Part shown: positions 47,235 to 55,054 of the stretch, one piece after another | Position numbering within the stretch: position 1 is the first letter of the stretch | Layout: each line of letters starts with the position of its first letter | Origin: DATHTS01 sp041940425 | GTDB lineage: Bacteria > Acidobacteriota > Blastocatellia > Pyrinomonadales > Pyrinomonadaceae | NCBI GenBank assembly: GCA_041940425.1 | Contig: JBGTSF010000016.1 | Location: 1 to 64,000 of the forward strand | DNA: 64,000 nucleotides | Reading direction: 5' to 3' | Translations under genes and position numbers: made by a program | Notes under the pieces: generated by a model | Seen by the model: only the letters and a program-made list of their open reading frames with translations | Database searches by the model: none | What the model was told of the DNA's origin: nothing

Positions 47235-48167
47235 ATGAACAAATTTCGTTTCTTAGTTGCGATTGCCGGTTTCTGCGCAATTGCTTTCACGTTTCTGGGC
47301 GTAAATTACATTTCAAACGCGCAGATTTCCAAAATTGACAATCAAACAGACGAGAGAAAACCTCTGGTCGTCAAAGGCACGCGCTTCTGCGCGACCGAAG
47401 ACGATCCGGCGAAGATTTCCGCGATGGAAGAAGATTTCGTTTCGCGCTTGATGAGCGAAAAGGCTCTCGGCGGCGAAAGCGAGAGCGTTACGGGCGGAAA
47501 TATCAACGTCTATTTTCACGTTATCAACAAAGGATCGGGCATCGCCAACGGCGATGTTCCGAACTCGATGATCACCGATCAGATGAATGTCCTGAACGCC
47601 GCCTTTGCCGGAACGGGCTGGTCGTTCACGCTCGTCCAGACGACGCGCACGACCAACACGACCTGGTATAACGGCTGTTACGGTTCGTCGGAAACGGCAA
47701 TGAAAACGGCTCTCAGACAAGGCACGGCGGACGACCTGAACATCTACACCTGTAACCCGTCGGGCGGAATCTTGGGCTATGCGACTTTCCCTTCGAGCTA
47801 TTCGAGTTCGCCGAGCAAAGACGGTGTAGTTCTTCTGTATTCGAGCCTGCCGGGCGGCAGCGCCGCGCCGTATAACGAAGGCGATACCGCGACGCACGAA
47901 GTCGGACACTGGATGGGCTTATATCATACGTTCCAGGGCGGCTGTAACAATACCGCCGGCGATTACGTTTCCGACACGCCCGCCGAAAAGTCTCCGGCAT
48001 ACGGCTGTCCTTCCGGGCGCGATTCGTGCAAAGGCGGACGTTATCCCGGCTTAGACCCGATCACGAATTTTATGGATTACACGGACGATTACTGTATGTT
48101 CGAGTTTACGACCGGACAAGATTCGAGAATGGATTCGCAGTTTACGACGTATCGCTATAACAAGTAA
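47235..48167 (+). CDS. Secreted M43-type (pappalysin/cytophagalysin) zinc metalloprotease
   Basis: A 310-residue protein with a signal peptide (MNKFRFLVAIAGFCAIAFTF). The zinc motif HEVGHWMGLYH (from residue 221, HExxHxxGxxH) is of metzincin type, and the Met-turn is in ITNFMDYTDDYC. N-terminal strands read GGNINVYFHVINKGSGIANG, and WSFTLVQTTRT with WYNGCYGSSE is typical of M43B. Several Cys pairs suggest disulfides. Ribosome site AAGGAG before ATG 47235. Secreted protease, probably for nutrient protein degradation. Terminator directly after. Confidence 0.93.
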   Translation: MNKFRFLVAIAGFCAIAFTFLGVNYISNAQISKIDNQTDERKPLVVKGTRFCATEDDPAKISAMEEDFVSRLMSEKALGGESESVTGGNINVYFHVINKGSGIANGDVPNSMITDQMNVLNAAFAGTGWSFTLVQTTRTTNTTWYNGCYGSSETAMKTALRQGTADDLNIYTCNPSGGILGYATFPSSYSSSPSKDGVVLLYSSLPGGSAAPYNEGDTATHEVGHWMGLYHTFQGGCNNTAGDYVSDTPAEKSPAYGCPSGRDSCKGGRYPGLDPITNFMDYTDDYCMFEFTTGQDSRMDSQFTTYRYNK

Positions 48168-48184
48168 TTTCGGGAAATAAAAAG

Positions 48185-48218
48185 GCGGAAAGTCGTTAGG
48201 AAAAACTTTCCGCTTTTT
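48185..48218 (+). terminator. Rho-independent terminator
   Basis: Stem GCGGAAAGT (48185-48193) / ACTTTCCGC (48205-48213) is followed by TTTTTCTTT. It serves the plus-strand protease gene and overlaps the 3' end of the convergent esterase gene. Confidence 0.85.
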
Positions 48219-48885
48219 CTTTGAGCCATGCTTTTACATCTTCGCGCATCTCGTCCGTAATTTCGTGCGCCGCGTGATATTTTTTTGTTCTGAGATTTGT
48301 AACACGGCTTTCCAATTTCTTCACGAAATTTTCGTATTTTTCCAGAGAATAAAATTCGTCGTCGTCCGCGTAGAGATAATATGTCTCGGCAGAGAGCGGT
48401 TTGTAAATCTCGTTCGTTTCGAGATCGGACGGAATGCCGCCGCAGATGCCGACGATGGCGCGCACGTTTTCGGGAAACGTAAAAGCGTAACGGAAATTGA
48501 GCGCGCAGGCTTGCGAAAAGCCGAACAGAAAAACTTTTTTCGCATCAACTGAAAAGTTTTCCACAAGGTTTTCCACAACCCGATTGACAAATTCGTGATG
48601 CAGTTTTACAGACTCGTCCGCTTTGAAATCGGTCAGCCAGCCGAAGCCGATCTTATAGCCCGCATCGGTTTGACGAAAATGCTGATGCGGTGCTTGAAGC
48701 GATGCGATAACAAAATTTTCCGGCGCGACCAATTGCGCCTCGCGCATCATATAACGCTTGTGCGCGCCGTAGCCGTGAACCGAAATCAAAAGCGGCGCGC
48801 CTCGTTCGAGATTTTCCGGCACGAGCAGATCGTAATATAAATTTATTTCGGTTTTGATTGACAGATCGGTTTGTAAATTAAACAT
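48196..48885 (-). CDS. Alpha/beta hydrolase (phospholipase/carboxylesterase-like)
   Basis: A 229-residue serine esterase. Oxyanion segment PLLISVHGYGAHKRYMM; nucleophile FLFGFSQACALN (Ser in GFSQA); an acidic residue in YYLYADDDEFYSL; His in KKYHAAHEITDEM. It resembles the YpfH/carboxylesterase type 2 group acting on short esters in the cytoplasm. ATG 48885 is used; the longer frame (FICVHLWTNISPIF) is encoded by the adjacent repeat and is not a gene part. Natural substrate unknown. Confidence 0.85.
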   Translation of the reverse strand: MFNLQTDLSIKTEINLYYDLLVPENLERGAPLLISVHGYGAHKRYMMREAQLVAPENFVIASLQAPHQHFRQTDAGYKIGFGWLTDFKADESVKLHHEFVNRVVENLVENFSVDAKKVFLFGFSQACALNFRYAFTFPENVRAIVGICGGIPSDLETNEIYKPLSAETYYLYADDDEFYSLEKYENFVKKLESRVTNLRTKKYHAAHEITDEMREDVKAWLKEKAESFS

Positions 48886-48910
48886 TTTGATAAAAATAGG
48901 GGAAATATTT

Positions 48911-49039
48911 GTCCACAGATGAACACAGATAAACACAGATTTTAAGAATTATTAAATCAAGATGGGCAGGATTTTCAAGAATAATTTTGTCCTTTAAAAA
49001 TCTAATCTTATCTGTGTTTATCTGTGTTCATCTGTGGAC
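48911..49039. repeat. Inverted repeat of ACACAGAT type with 30-bp perfect arms
   Basis: Arms 48911-48940 and 49010-49039 are exact inverse copies. The left arm equals the left arm at 9293-9322 except two bases (GA instead of AC after GTCCACAGAT), and the right arm carries the matching change. The loop (about 69 nt) contains GGGCAGGATTTTCAAGAAT. It lies between two minus-strand genes. Confidence 0.92.
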
Positions 49040-49046
49040 AATTTTC

Positions 49047-49847
49047 CTAACTCACTTTTTTCAGCCATTCCTGCGGATTGACCGCGCTGTGCGGAACGCG
49101 CGAACGCAAGAGTTTGTATTTCTTTTTCTCGAAACCTTTCAATTCTTTTTTGAAAACGACGAACGGGATCAGACGGCTGAGTTTGCGGTAAAGCGTCAGT
49201 TTTTCATCCCGAAACTGCCAGCCTGTTTTTTCGTTTTGACGAAACTGCGCCCACGCGATTGAGCCGACAAAACCGCACGCGCCGAAATTTGGCGAGAGCA
49301 AAACGTCTTCCATAAAAACGCGGATGCCGCCTTCGAATTCGTGCAGAACGTCGTGGATCGCCACGATCGCACCGTCTGACAAATGCGCGGCAAAACCGTC
49401 AAAATCCATTTTTGTTCCCTTGTATGTGTGATCGCCGTCAATCCATAAAAGCCGGATCGGTTTGTTCCATTTTTCGGCGAGTTCAAAAGAAAAATTCTGA
49501 TGAAATTCGATGCGGTCGGCAACATCGTGAGCCGCGATGTTTTTTTGAAAATCGGGAAACGAAGACGCTTCGCCGCGCAGGTCGGGATCGGTTTCCGACG
49601 GCGCGATCATCGGGTCAACCGCGTGAACTTTGCCGTCGCCGTTAGTCAAAGCGGCGGCTTTTGCCAGAATGATCGTTGATTTTCCTTTAAAACTTCCAAT
49701 CTCCAGAATCTCACCTTGCGCGGTCGGGCAAGCCGCCATCAAAGCGAGAAAACGAATCTCGTTCGGCGCGAGATAGCCCTCGACCGGTTCGATCTCTTTT
49801 AAAAGTTTTTCGGTAAATTTTTCAAAATCTGCGGGCGGTTTTTGCAT
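49047..49847 (-). CDS. Class I SAM-dependent methyltransferase (Methyltransf_24/CmcI-like)
   Basis: A 266-residue protein. SAM-binding region: GEILEIGSFKGKSTIILAKA (motif I) and GKVHAVDPMIAPSET (motif II Asp). The substrate/metal-like segment IRLLWIDGDHTYKGTKMDFD has the DGDHxY typical of class-I methyltransferases of the CmcI/Methyltransf_24 group, which often modify sugars or secondary metabolites. The C-terminal basic tail (KKELKGFEKKKYKLLRSR) is unassigned. Divergent from the O-antigen-ligase-like gene, so a role in surface polysaccharide modification is possible (inference). Confidence 0.85.
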   Translation of the reverse strand: MQKPPADFEKFTEKLLKEIEPVEGYLAPNEIRFLALMAACPTAQGEILEIGSFKGKSTIILAKAAALTNGDGKVHAVDPMIAPSETDPDLRGEASSFPDFQKNIAAHDVADRIEFHQNFSFELAEKWNKPIRLLWIDGDHTYKGTKMDFDGFAAHLSDGAIVAIHDVLHEFEGGIRVFMEDVLLSPNFGACGFVGSIAWAQFRQNEKTGWQFRDEKLTLYRKLSRLIPFVVFKKELKGFEKKKYKLLRSRVPHSAVNPQEWLKKVS

Positions 49848-49893
49848 ATTCGAAACGTATTTGTCAGACTACTTTAGCCGAAAAGAAAAAGCA

Positions 49894-51450
49894 ATGACAA
49901 ACCGTTTTTTCGAAAAATTCGACTCTCTCGCGCAGATAGAAACCGAAAATAAACAAGCGCGTTTTCTGGAAAGAATCGCGTTCGCTTTTCTCGTTTTGAT
50001 GGTTTTGGCAATGCCGCATTCAATTGCCGCGACGCAGACGGCGTGGCTTCTGGGAATGTTCGTTTGGGTGATTCGCCTGTTTATAAAACCGCATCCAAAA
50101 CTAGTCAGAACGCCGCTCGACATCGCGCTCTGGGCATTTTTCTTTTGGACTGCGCTCACCGCCGTTTTCTCATACGCGCCCGACATTTCGATTGACAAAC
50201 TGCGCGGCGCATCGCTTTTTCTGATCTTTTATTTCGCAATCAGTAATCTGCGCACAAAACGCGCCGCCGTTTTTCTCGCCCTCGCGCTCGTTTTCTCGAC
50301 GATGTTCAATGTCGTCTGGACACCGGTTCAAAGATTGATCGGTCGCGGCGTGGAAATTCACGGTATCGCGCCGGAAAGTCCTTTGGCAAAAGCTCACCTG
50401 CGCGAAGGCGACGCGCTTTTAAAAGCAAACGGCAGGAAATTAAACGCGCCGGAAGATTTGGTTGCGGAAATCGAAAAAAACGAAACGACGAAAATCGAAT
50501 TTTATCGTCCCGATTTTTATTTCGCGGTCGAGGTCAAAAGAGAAGATTTATTAAGCGGAAATGATGCGTTAGAAAAACTCGGCATCGGCAGTTGGAAAAA
50601 AAGCCGCAACTGGCGTTCGAGCGGATTTTACGGGCATTACGCGACTTACGCCGAAGTTTTGCAATTGATCGCTTCGCTCGTTTTCGGGATTTTTATTGGA
50701 TTTTTAACGCAAAGGCGCAAGGACGCGAAGGCGCGAAGATTGATTGTTGTTTTCTTTCTTTGTTTGTGCGCGATGAGTTTCGCTTTGCTTTTGACTGTTA
50801 CGCGCGCTTCGCAGCTTGCATTTATGCTTTCGGCTTTTTCCATCGTGCTTTTGAGCGGCAGGCGGAAATTGATCTTCGGTTTAACGGCAATCGCTCTGCC
50901 GGTCGCTTTGACCGGTTTGATATTTTTACAGCAAAGCCGCGAAGTCGGATTTTTCGATAAAAAAGACGATTCGATAAGCTGGCGGCAAACCGTCTGGCGC
51001 GAAGGTTTTGATCTGTGGACAAAAAACGCGAGAAATTTCACCGTCGGTGTCGGAATGGATTCGATCAAACGCTTTGCCAAAGACTGGCGTTTATTCGACG
51101 ACGGCAGACTGCCGATGGGACATTTTCATTCCACGCCTTTGCAGTTAGTTGTCGAACGCGGTTTTCCCGCGCTTCTTTTGTGGCTCTGGATTTTATTCAT
51201 TTACGCGCGAACTTTAATTCGCGGAATTACAAATTACAAATTACAAATTACAAATTCGGAAAGCGAAAACTCGGCACTCGGCACTCAGCACCCAGCACTC
51301 GCCAAAGGCGTTCTCTTGGGCTGTTTCGGCGGTCTGGTCGGATTTTTCTCAAGCGGCATTGTTCATTACAATCTCGGCGATGCGGAAGTCGTGATGGTTT
51401 TCTTTTTGCTGATGGCGTTGGGCGTAAAACTTTCGGAGAGAAACGGCTGA
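49894..51450 (+). CDS. O-antigen ligase/polymerase-like membrane protein with an inserted PDZ domain
   Basis: A 518-residue protein with about 10-12 transmembrane helices and a Wzy_C-type C-terminal half (LLLTVTRASQLAFMLSAFSI, AKDWRLFDDGRLPMGHFHST with the periplasmic His, PLQLVVERGFPALLLWLW). Such proteins ligate or polymerise surface glycans in the periplasm. Residues about 148-212 form a PDZ-like domain in a loop (RGVEIHGIAPESPLAKAHLR, EGDALLKANGRKL), an unusual fusion. Two repeat-derived stretches are in frame: an 8-nt repeat at 50708-50739 and heptanucleotides at 51223-51300. ATG 49894 is used. Confidence 0.83.
   Translation: MTNRFFEKFDSLAQIETENKQARFLERIAFAFLVLMVLAMPHSIAATQTAWLLGMFVWVIRLFIKPHPKLVRTPLDIALWAFFFWTALTAVFSYAPDISIDKLRGASLFLIFYFAISNLRTKRAAVFLALALVFSTMFNVVWTPVQRLIGRGVEIHGIAPESPLAKAHLREGDALLKANGRKLNAPEDLVAEIEKNETTKIEFYRPDFYFAVEVKREDLLSGNDALEKLGIGSWKKSRNWRSSGFYGHYATYAEVLQLIASLVFGIFIGFLTQRRKDAKARRLIVVFFLCLCAMSFALLLTVTRASQLAFMLSAFSIVLLSGRRKLIFGLTAIALPVALTGLIFLQQSREVGFFDKKDDSISWRQTVWREGFDLWTKNARNFTVGVGMDSIKRFAKDWRLFDDGRLPMGHFHSTPLQLVVERGFPALLLWLWILFIYARTLIRGITNYKLQITNSESENSALGTQHPALAKGVLLGCFGGLVGFFSSGIVHYNLGDAEVVMVFFLLMALGVKLSERNG
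50708..50739 (+). repeat. Intragenic 8-nt tandem repeat (CGCAAAGG/CGCGAAGG)
   Basis: Four units CGCAAAGG, CGCAAGGA, CGCGAAGG, CGCGAAGA in the O-antigen-ligase-like gene encode RRKDAKARR in a predicted cytoplasmic loop. The wording resembles a widespread dispersed bacterial repeat. Confidence 0.65.
51223..51300 (+). repeat. Intragenic heptanucleotide repeats (AATTACA, CGGCACT/CAGCACT)
   Basis: Four copies of AATTACA (about 51225-51256) and then about four of CGGCACT/CAGCACT (51271-51299) are in frame near the C-terminus of the O-antigen-ligase-like gene, encoding ITNYKLQITNSE and NSALGTQHPALA in a loop between helices. Confidence 0.85.
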
Positions 51451-51486
51451 TTTTGTGATATTCTTTATGAAAATGAGGTAAGGAAA

Positions 51487-51699
51487 ATGAATGTCGAAAC
51501 CTATCAAGGCAAGGTAAAAAACGGGCGAATCGAGCTTTCAATCGAAGTCAAACTTCCCGAAAATTCCGATGTTATCGTAATCGTTCCGAACAGTGAAAAA
51601 CCGAAATTCGATCTGGCGGAAATGGTCAAAAATATGCCGGAAGATTACGAACCGCAAGAAGAAGATTTCGGCAAACCCGTCGGAAAGGAAGTTTGGTAA
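51487..51699 (+). CDS. Small antitoxin-like protein paired with MazF
   Basis: A 70-residue acidic protein starting MNVETYQGKVKNGRIELS, an AbrB/AF2212-like beta start (xxGxVxNGxIxL), followed by an acidic C-terminal tail (MPEDYEPQEEDFGKPVG) typical of antitoxin neutralising segments. ATG of the downstream toxin frame follows the stop with no gap, as in mazEF-like pairs. AAGGAAA lies upstream of ATG 51487. Its partner toxin is truncated (see next entry), so the antitoxin may be a leftover or still act in trans. Confidence 0.72.
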   Translation: MNVETYQGKVKNGRIELSIEVKLPENSDVIVIVPNSEKPKFDLAEMVKNMPEDYEPQEEDFGKPVGKEVW

Positions 51700-52035
51700 A
51701 TGGCGAAATATATTCCCGAAAAAGGCGATTTCATCACGCTGTCATTCGATCCGCAATCGGGACACGAACAAAAAGGCAGACGACCAGCCGTCGTCGTCAG
51801 CAATTATCTTTTTAACAAAGCGACGGGTTTGGCGATTGTTTGCCCGATTACAAATACAGACCGCAAAATTCCTTTTCATATAGCCGTTCCGAAGGAAAGT
51901 TCTTTGACGGGTTTTATAATAGTCGAGCAAGTCAAATAAATTGATTTTAATTCGCGCAATGCGAAATTTGTTGAAAAAGCATCGCAGGAATTGATTAAAG
52001 ATGTGCTTGCCTTGATTGATATTTGCATTAATTAA
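51700..52035 (+). pseudogene. MazF/PemK-type endoribonuclease toxin disrupted by an internal stop
   Basis: MAKYIPEKGDFITLSFDPQS, RRPAVVVSNYLFNKATGLAI, CPITNTDRKIPFHIAV and TGFIIVEQVK are clear MazF/PemK motifs, but TAA occurs at 51937-51939, where MazF proteins have Ser in QVKSxD. The same frame then reads IDFNSRNAKFVEKASQELIK and continues to TAA 52033-52035, giving the normal ~111 residues. TCA to TAA is one base. The toxin (79 residues if terminated) lacks its last helix and strand and is probably inactive. Confidence 0.85.
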
Positions 52036-52039
52036 ATTT

Positions 52040-53287
52040 ATGACACAGACGAAAATTTCTAAAAACAGAGTTTCGAAAAAAGCGGCGAGTTTTACGGAAT
52101 CGGTGATCCGCGAGATGACGCGCGAGGCTTTGAAATATGGCGCGGTCAATCTGTCGCAAGGGTTTCCCGATTTTGCCGCGCCCGAAGATATTAAAAAAAG
52201 AGCGCAGGAAGCGATTGCCGACGATTTTAATCAATACGCGATCACCTGGGGAACGAAGGATTTTCGCAATGCGATTGCTGAAAAGACGAAATGGTTTCTC
52301 GGACTCGACATTGACACGGAAACCGAGATCACCGTTACATGCGGTTCGACCGAAGGGATGATCGCGGCGATGATGGCGACCGTGGACGAAGGCGAAGAGG
52401 TGGTCGTCTTCGAGCCGTTTTACGAAAACTACGCGCCGGACGCGATTCTATCGGATGCACGCCCGCGCCATGTTCCGCTTTATCAAACGGCGGACGGCTG
52501 GTTTTTTGATCGGGATGAATTGAGAAACGCTTTTAACGAAAAAACGAAAGCGATAATTTTGTGCAATCCGAACAATCCGACCGGAAAAGTGTTTACGATG
52601 GACGAAATGCAGTTCATCGCCGATCTGTGCAAAGAATTTGACGCGCTGTGTTTTACTGACGAAATTTATGAGCATATTCTCTATGAAGGGACGAGGGACG
52701 AGGGACGAGGGACGAGGGATGAAACTCAGCACTCGGCACTCAGCACTCAGCACTTGAAACACATTTGCATGGCACAACTTGACGGAATGCGCGAGCGGAC
52801 GGTCGTTGTCAATTCGATGTCGAAAACGTATTCGGTAACGGGCTGGCGCGTCGGCTGGTGTATCGCGCCGCCGGATATTTCGGGCGCGATTCGCAAGGTT
52901 CATGATTTTCTAACGGTCGGGGCGGCGCATCCGCTTCAGCAAGCCGGAGCTTATGCCTTGAGTTTGCCGCGTGAATTTTACGGCACGCTGCAAAAAGAAT
53001 ATCAGGCGCGGCGCGATTTTATTATTCCGGTTTTGCAGGACGCTGGTCTCAAATGCGAGATGCCCGACGGCGCGTATTATGTGATGACCGATATTTCCGA
53101 GTTCGGTTTTGCCGACGACATCGAATTTACCAAACATCTGATCCGCGAGATCGGCGTCGCGGTCGTGCCGGGGTCGTCGTTTTATCACGACGCGGAGTTG
53201 GGAAAACAAAAAGTCAGATTTTGTTTCTGCAAAAAGCAGGAAACGCTCGAAGCGGCGGCAGAAAGATTGCAGAAATTGAAAAAATAA
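52040..53287 (+). CDS. PLP-dependent aminotransferase (class I/II) with an inserted repeat-encoded loop
   Basis: A 415-residue fold-type I aminotransferase. Seen: YGAVNLSQGFPDFAAPEDIK, VTCGSTEGMIAAMMA, ILCNPNNPTGKVFTMDEM, PLP lysine in NSMSKTYSVTGWRVGW (about 262) and VRFCFCKKQETLEAA. Resembles kynurenine/methionine aminotransferases acting on 2-oxo acids. Residues about 216-238, inserted directly after YEHILYEG, are encoded by heptanucleotide repeats (GTRDEGRGTRDE, TQHSALSTQH) with no counterpart in the family. ATG 52040. Starts 4 bp after the mazF remnant frame. Confidence 0.92.
   Translation: MTQTKISKNRVSKKAASFTESVIREMTREALKYGAVNLSQGFPDFAAPEDIKKRAQEAIADDFNQYAITWGTKDFRNAIAEKTKWFLGLDIDTETEITVTCGSTEGMIAAMMATVDEGEEVVVFEPFYENYAPDAILSDARPRHVPLYQTADGWFFDRDELRNAFNEKTKAIILCNPNNPTGKVFTMDEMQFIADLCKEFDALCFTDEIYEHILYEGTRDEGRGTRDETQHSALSTQHLKHICMAQLDGMRERTVVVNSMSKTYSVTGWRVGWCIAPPDISGAIRKVHDFLTVGAAHPLQQAGAYALSLPREFYGTLQKEYQARRDFIIPVLQDAGLKCEMPDGAYYVMTDISEFGFADDIEFTKHLIREIGVAVVPGSSFYHDAELGKQKVRFCFCKKQETLEAAAERLQKLKK
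52687..52755 (+). repeat. Intragenic heptanucleotide repeats (GGGACGA, CAGCACT)
   Basis: Four GGGACGA-type units (52689-52719) and four CAGCACT/CGGCACT units (52726-52753) are inserted in frame in the aminotransferase gene, between conserved YEHILYEG and HICMAQLDGMRERT. Confidence 0.92.
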
Positions 53288-53310
53288 AATTTGTATTTAA
53301 AGCATAAAAA

Positions 53311-53346
53311 GCACCGGAAATTAAAACAATCGCCGGTGCCTTTTTA
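53311..53346. terminator. Bidirectional rho-independent terminator
   Basis: Stem GCACCGG (53311-53317) / CCGGTGC (53333-53339) is followed by CTTTTTATTTT and preceded by AAAAA, between convergent genes. Confidence 0.85.
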
Positions 53347-53364
53347 TTTTAAATAAAGCAAAAA

Positions 53365-53895
53365 CTATTTTGAATTCGTATTCGCTTTTTTGTCGCTGTC
53401 CGACGTCATTTGATTGGTCGCCGAATCTTTCGCGTCAACTTTCAGCATATCTTTAACGTCTTTGACGCCGTCAACGCCTTTTGCCGCTTTGACCGCCGCG
53501 TCTTTTTGCGCTGCCGTGCCGACCGAGCCTTTCAGCGTTACGACATCGTTGGAAACGTCAACGTTGATCGTCGAATCACGAAGTTCGTCAACCGTCGCCA
53601 AGACCGAACGGGTTTTCGCCCACAGCCAGAGATCGTTTGCGCCTTGTCCGATGGTGCTTTTTTCTTCTTTGGCTTCGGCTTCGTATTTTGCTTTGTCCTT
53701 GTCAAAATCTTCACGGGTCAACTCGTCGTCGTCTTTTGTCATGTTGCCGACGTTCGTGTTGTTGTTGACGACGACCGCCGTGTTATTGGCGACCGTGTTG
53801 CCGTTGACTTTGACATTTGTGTTGGCGGTTGAATCACAACCGATTGATGCCATTGCGAAAATGGCTGCGAATGTTAAAAGTACAATTTTTTTCAT
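53365..53895 (-). CDS. BON-domain lipoprotein
   Basis: A 176-residue protein. Signal peptide with lipobox ASIGC (Cys near residue 20), an Asn/Thr/Val-rich linker, then a BON domain (about 88-160: WLWAKTRSVLATVDELRDST, INVDVSNDVVTLKGSVGTAA, AAKGVDGVKDVKDMLKV). BON domains bind phospholipid surfaces and are found in periplasmic stress proteins such as OsmY. ATG 53895; the longer frame is an unlikely extension. Monocistronic by layout, between two opposed units. Confidence 0.9.
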   Translation of the reverse strand: MKKIVLLTFAAIFAMASIGCDSTANTNVKVNGNTVANNTAVVVNNNTNVGNMTKDDDELTREDFDKDKAKYEAEAKEEKSTIGQGANDLWLWAKTRSVLATVDELRDSTINVDVSNDVVTLKGSVGTAAQKDAAVKAAKGVDGVKDVKDMLKVDAKDSATNQMTSDSDKKANTNSK

Positions 53896-54026
53896 ATCTG
53901 ATTTTTCCCTTGTTTCAAATTTAAAATTAAAAAGTTTAGCAACTTTGTAAAATATGCTAGTAAATCGCGCGTCGCATTGCAATCGGATAAGCGGGAAAAA
54001 GAGCGAAAACCGGCGGAAAAAATTTC

Positions 54027-55043
54027 TTAAACTAAAGAAAGCAGTAAATTTACAAAATCCTGCTCGTTTTCAAAAATTATTTGATTTTCGGCTGTAAAAA
54101 CCGGAAAGTTTATCTCTGATCCGCTTAATTTCACCGCATCTTTCGCGGTCGTGATCAAAACGTCCGCGCCGCTTTTCCGCGCTTTTTTTTCGAGTTTGGC
54201 AATGTCCTTCGGCGAATAAAAATGATGATCGGGGAAAATTTCGGTCGCCGTCAGCTTAAAATTCTCGCGCCGCAACTGCCCGAAAAAATTTTCGGGATTG
54301 CCGAGAGCGCAAAAGGCAAGTGAGTGCTGAGTGCTGAGTGCTGAGTGCTGAGTTTTTTCTTTTTTTGCGGAATTATTTATTTGTATGAACTTTGAAAATT
54401 TATTGTGCGAAATGAAAATCGGCGCGTCTGTGTAATTTGTAATTTGTAATTTCAAATTTTCGATTTCCTCGATCAGATTGGCGCGGGTGATGACAACAGC
54501 ATCGGCGCGTTTTAGATTTTCGAGCGGCTCGCGCAAAATTCCCGAAGGCAAAATTTTTCCATTTCCGAACGGGTTGGTCGCGTCAATGCAGACGATGTCC
54601 AAATCTCTTTCGACGCGCAGATGCTGAAAAGCATCGTCCAGAACAAACGCCGTAACAGCGAATTTTTCGCGCGCCCAGCGTCCGGCTTCGGCGCGGTTCG
54701 CGTCGGCGATGATAACGGCTTTTCCTGAAAGTTTTCCGGCGAGTTCGACGGGTTCGTCGCCTGCTTCTTTCGCACCGGCTAATATTTTTTCGCCGTCCGA
54801 TACGACAACTCTCTTTTTCGTATTTTTGCGACCGTAGCCGCGCGTCAGAACACAGACCTTTTCGCCCGCTTCGAAAAGCGTTTCGGCAGCAAAAGCGACA
54901 AGCGGCGTTTTGCCCGTTCCGCCGACCGTAAGGTTTCCGATGCTGACGGTTTTCGCGCCGAGCGAAAAGGTTTTAAAAATTCCTTTTTTATAGAGCGCGT
55001 GGCGGGCGTTCATCGCCGCGCCGTATAGATAACCGAACGGCAT
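54027..55043 (-). CDS. lpxK: Tetraacyldisaccharide 4'-kinase
   Basis: A 338-residue lipid A 4'-kinase that phosphorylates the lipid A disaccharide at the inner membrane. Seen: the Walker A motif TVSIGNLTVGGTGKTPLVAF near residues 32-50, VLTRGYGRKN, GAKEAGDEPVELAGKL, DDAFQHLRVERDLDIV and EIFPDHHFYSPKDI. Two repeat-derived stretches interrupt it: NLKLQITNYTD (about 197-205) and KTQHSALSTQHSLA (about 229-242). The presence of LpxK implies an LPS-type outer membrane. Start 55043, 11 bp after the upstream gene's stop, so probably cotranscribed. Confidence 0.95.
   Translation of the reverse strand: MPFGYLYGAAMNARHALYKKGIFKTFSLGAKTVSIGNLTVGGTGKTPLVAFAAETLFEAGEKVCVLTRGYGRKNTKKRVVVSDGEKILAGAKEAGDEPVELAGKLSGKAVIIADANRAEAGRWAREKFAVTAFVLDDAFQHLRVERDLDIVCIDATNPFGNGKILPSGILREPLENLKRADAVVITRANLIEEIENLKLQITNYTDAPIFISHNKFSKFIQINNSAKKEKTQHSALSTQHSLAFCALGNPENFFGQLRRENFKLTATEIFPDHHFYSPKDIAKLEKKARKSGADVLITTAKDAVKLSGSEINFPVFTAENQIIFENEQDFVNLLLSLV
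54319..54352 (-). repeat. Intragenic heptanucleotide repeat CAGCACT in lpxK
   Basis: About five AGTGCTG units on the plus strand (CAGCACT in the coding sense) encode TQHSALSTQHS within LpxK, the same peptide as in the aminotransferase. Confidence 0.9.
54431..54452 (-). repeat. Intragenic heptanucleotide repeat AATTACA in lpxK
   Basis: Three TGTAATT units on the plus strand (AATTACA in the coding sense) encode LKLQITNY in LpxK, as in the O-antigen-ligase-like gene. Confidence 0.82.
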
Positions 55044-55054
55044 TATTTTTTAAT

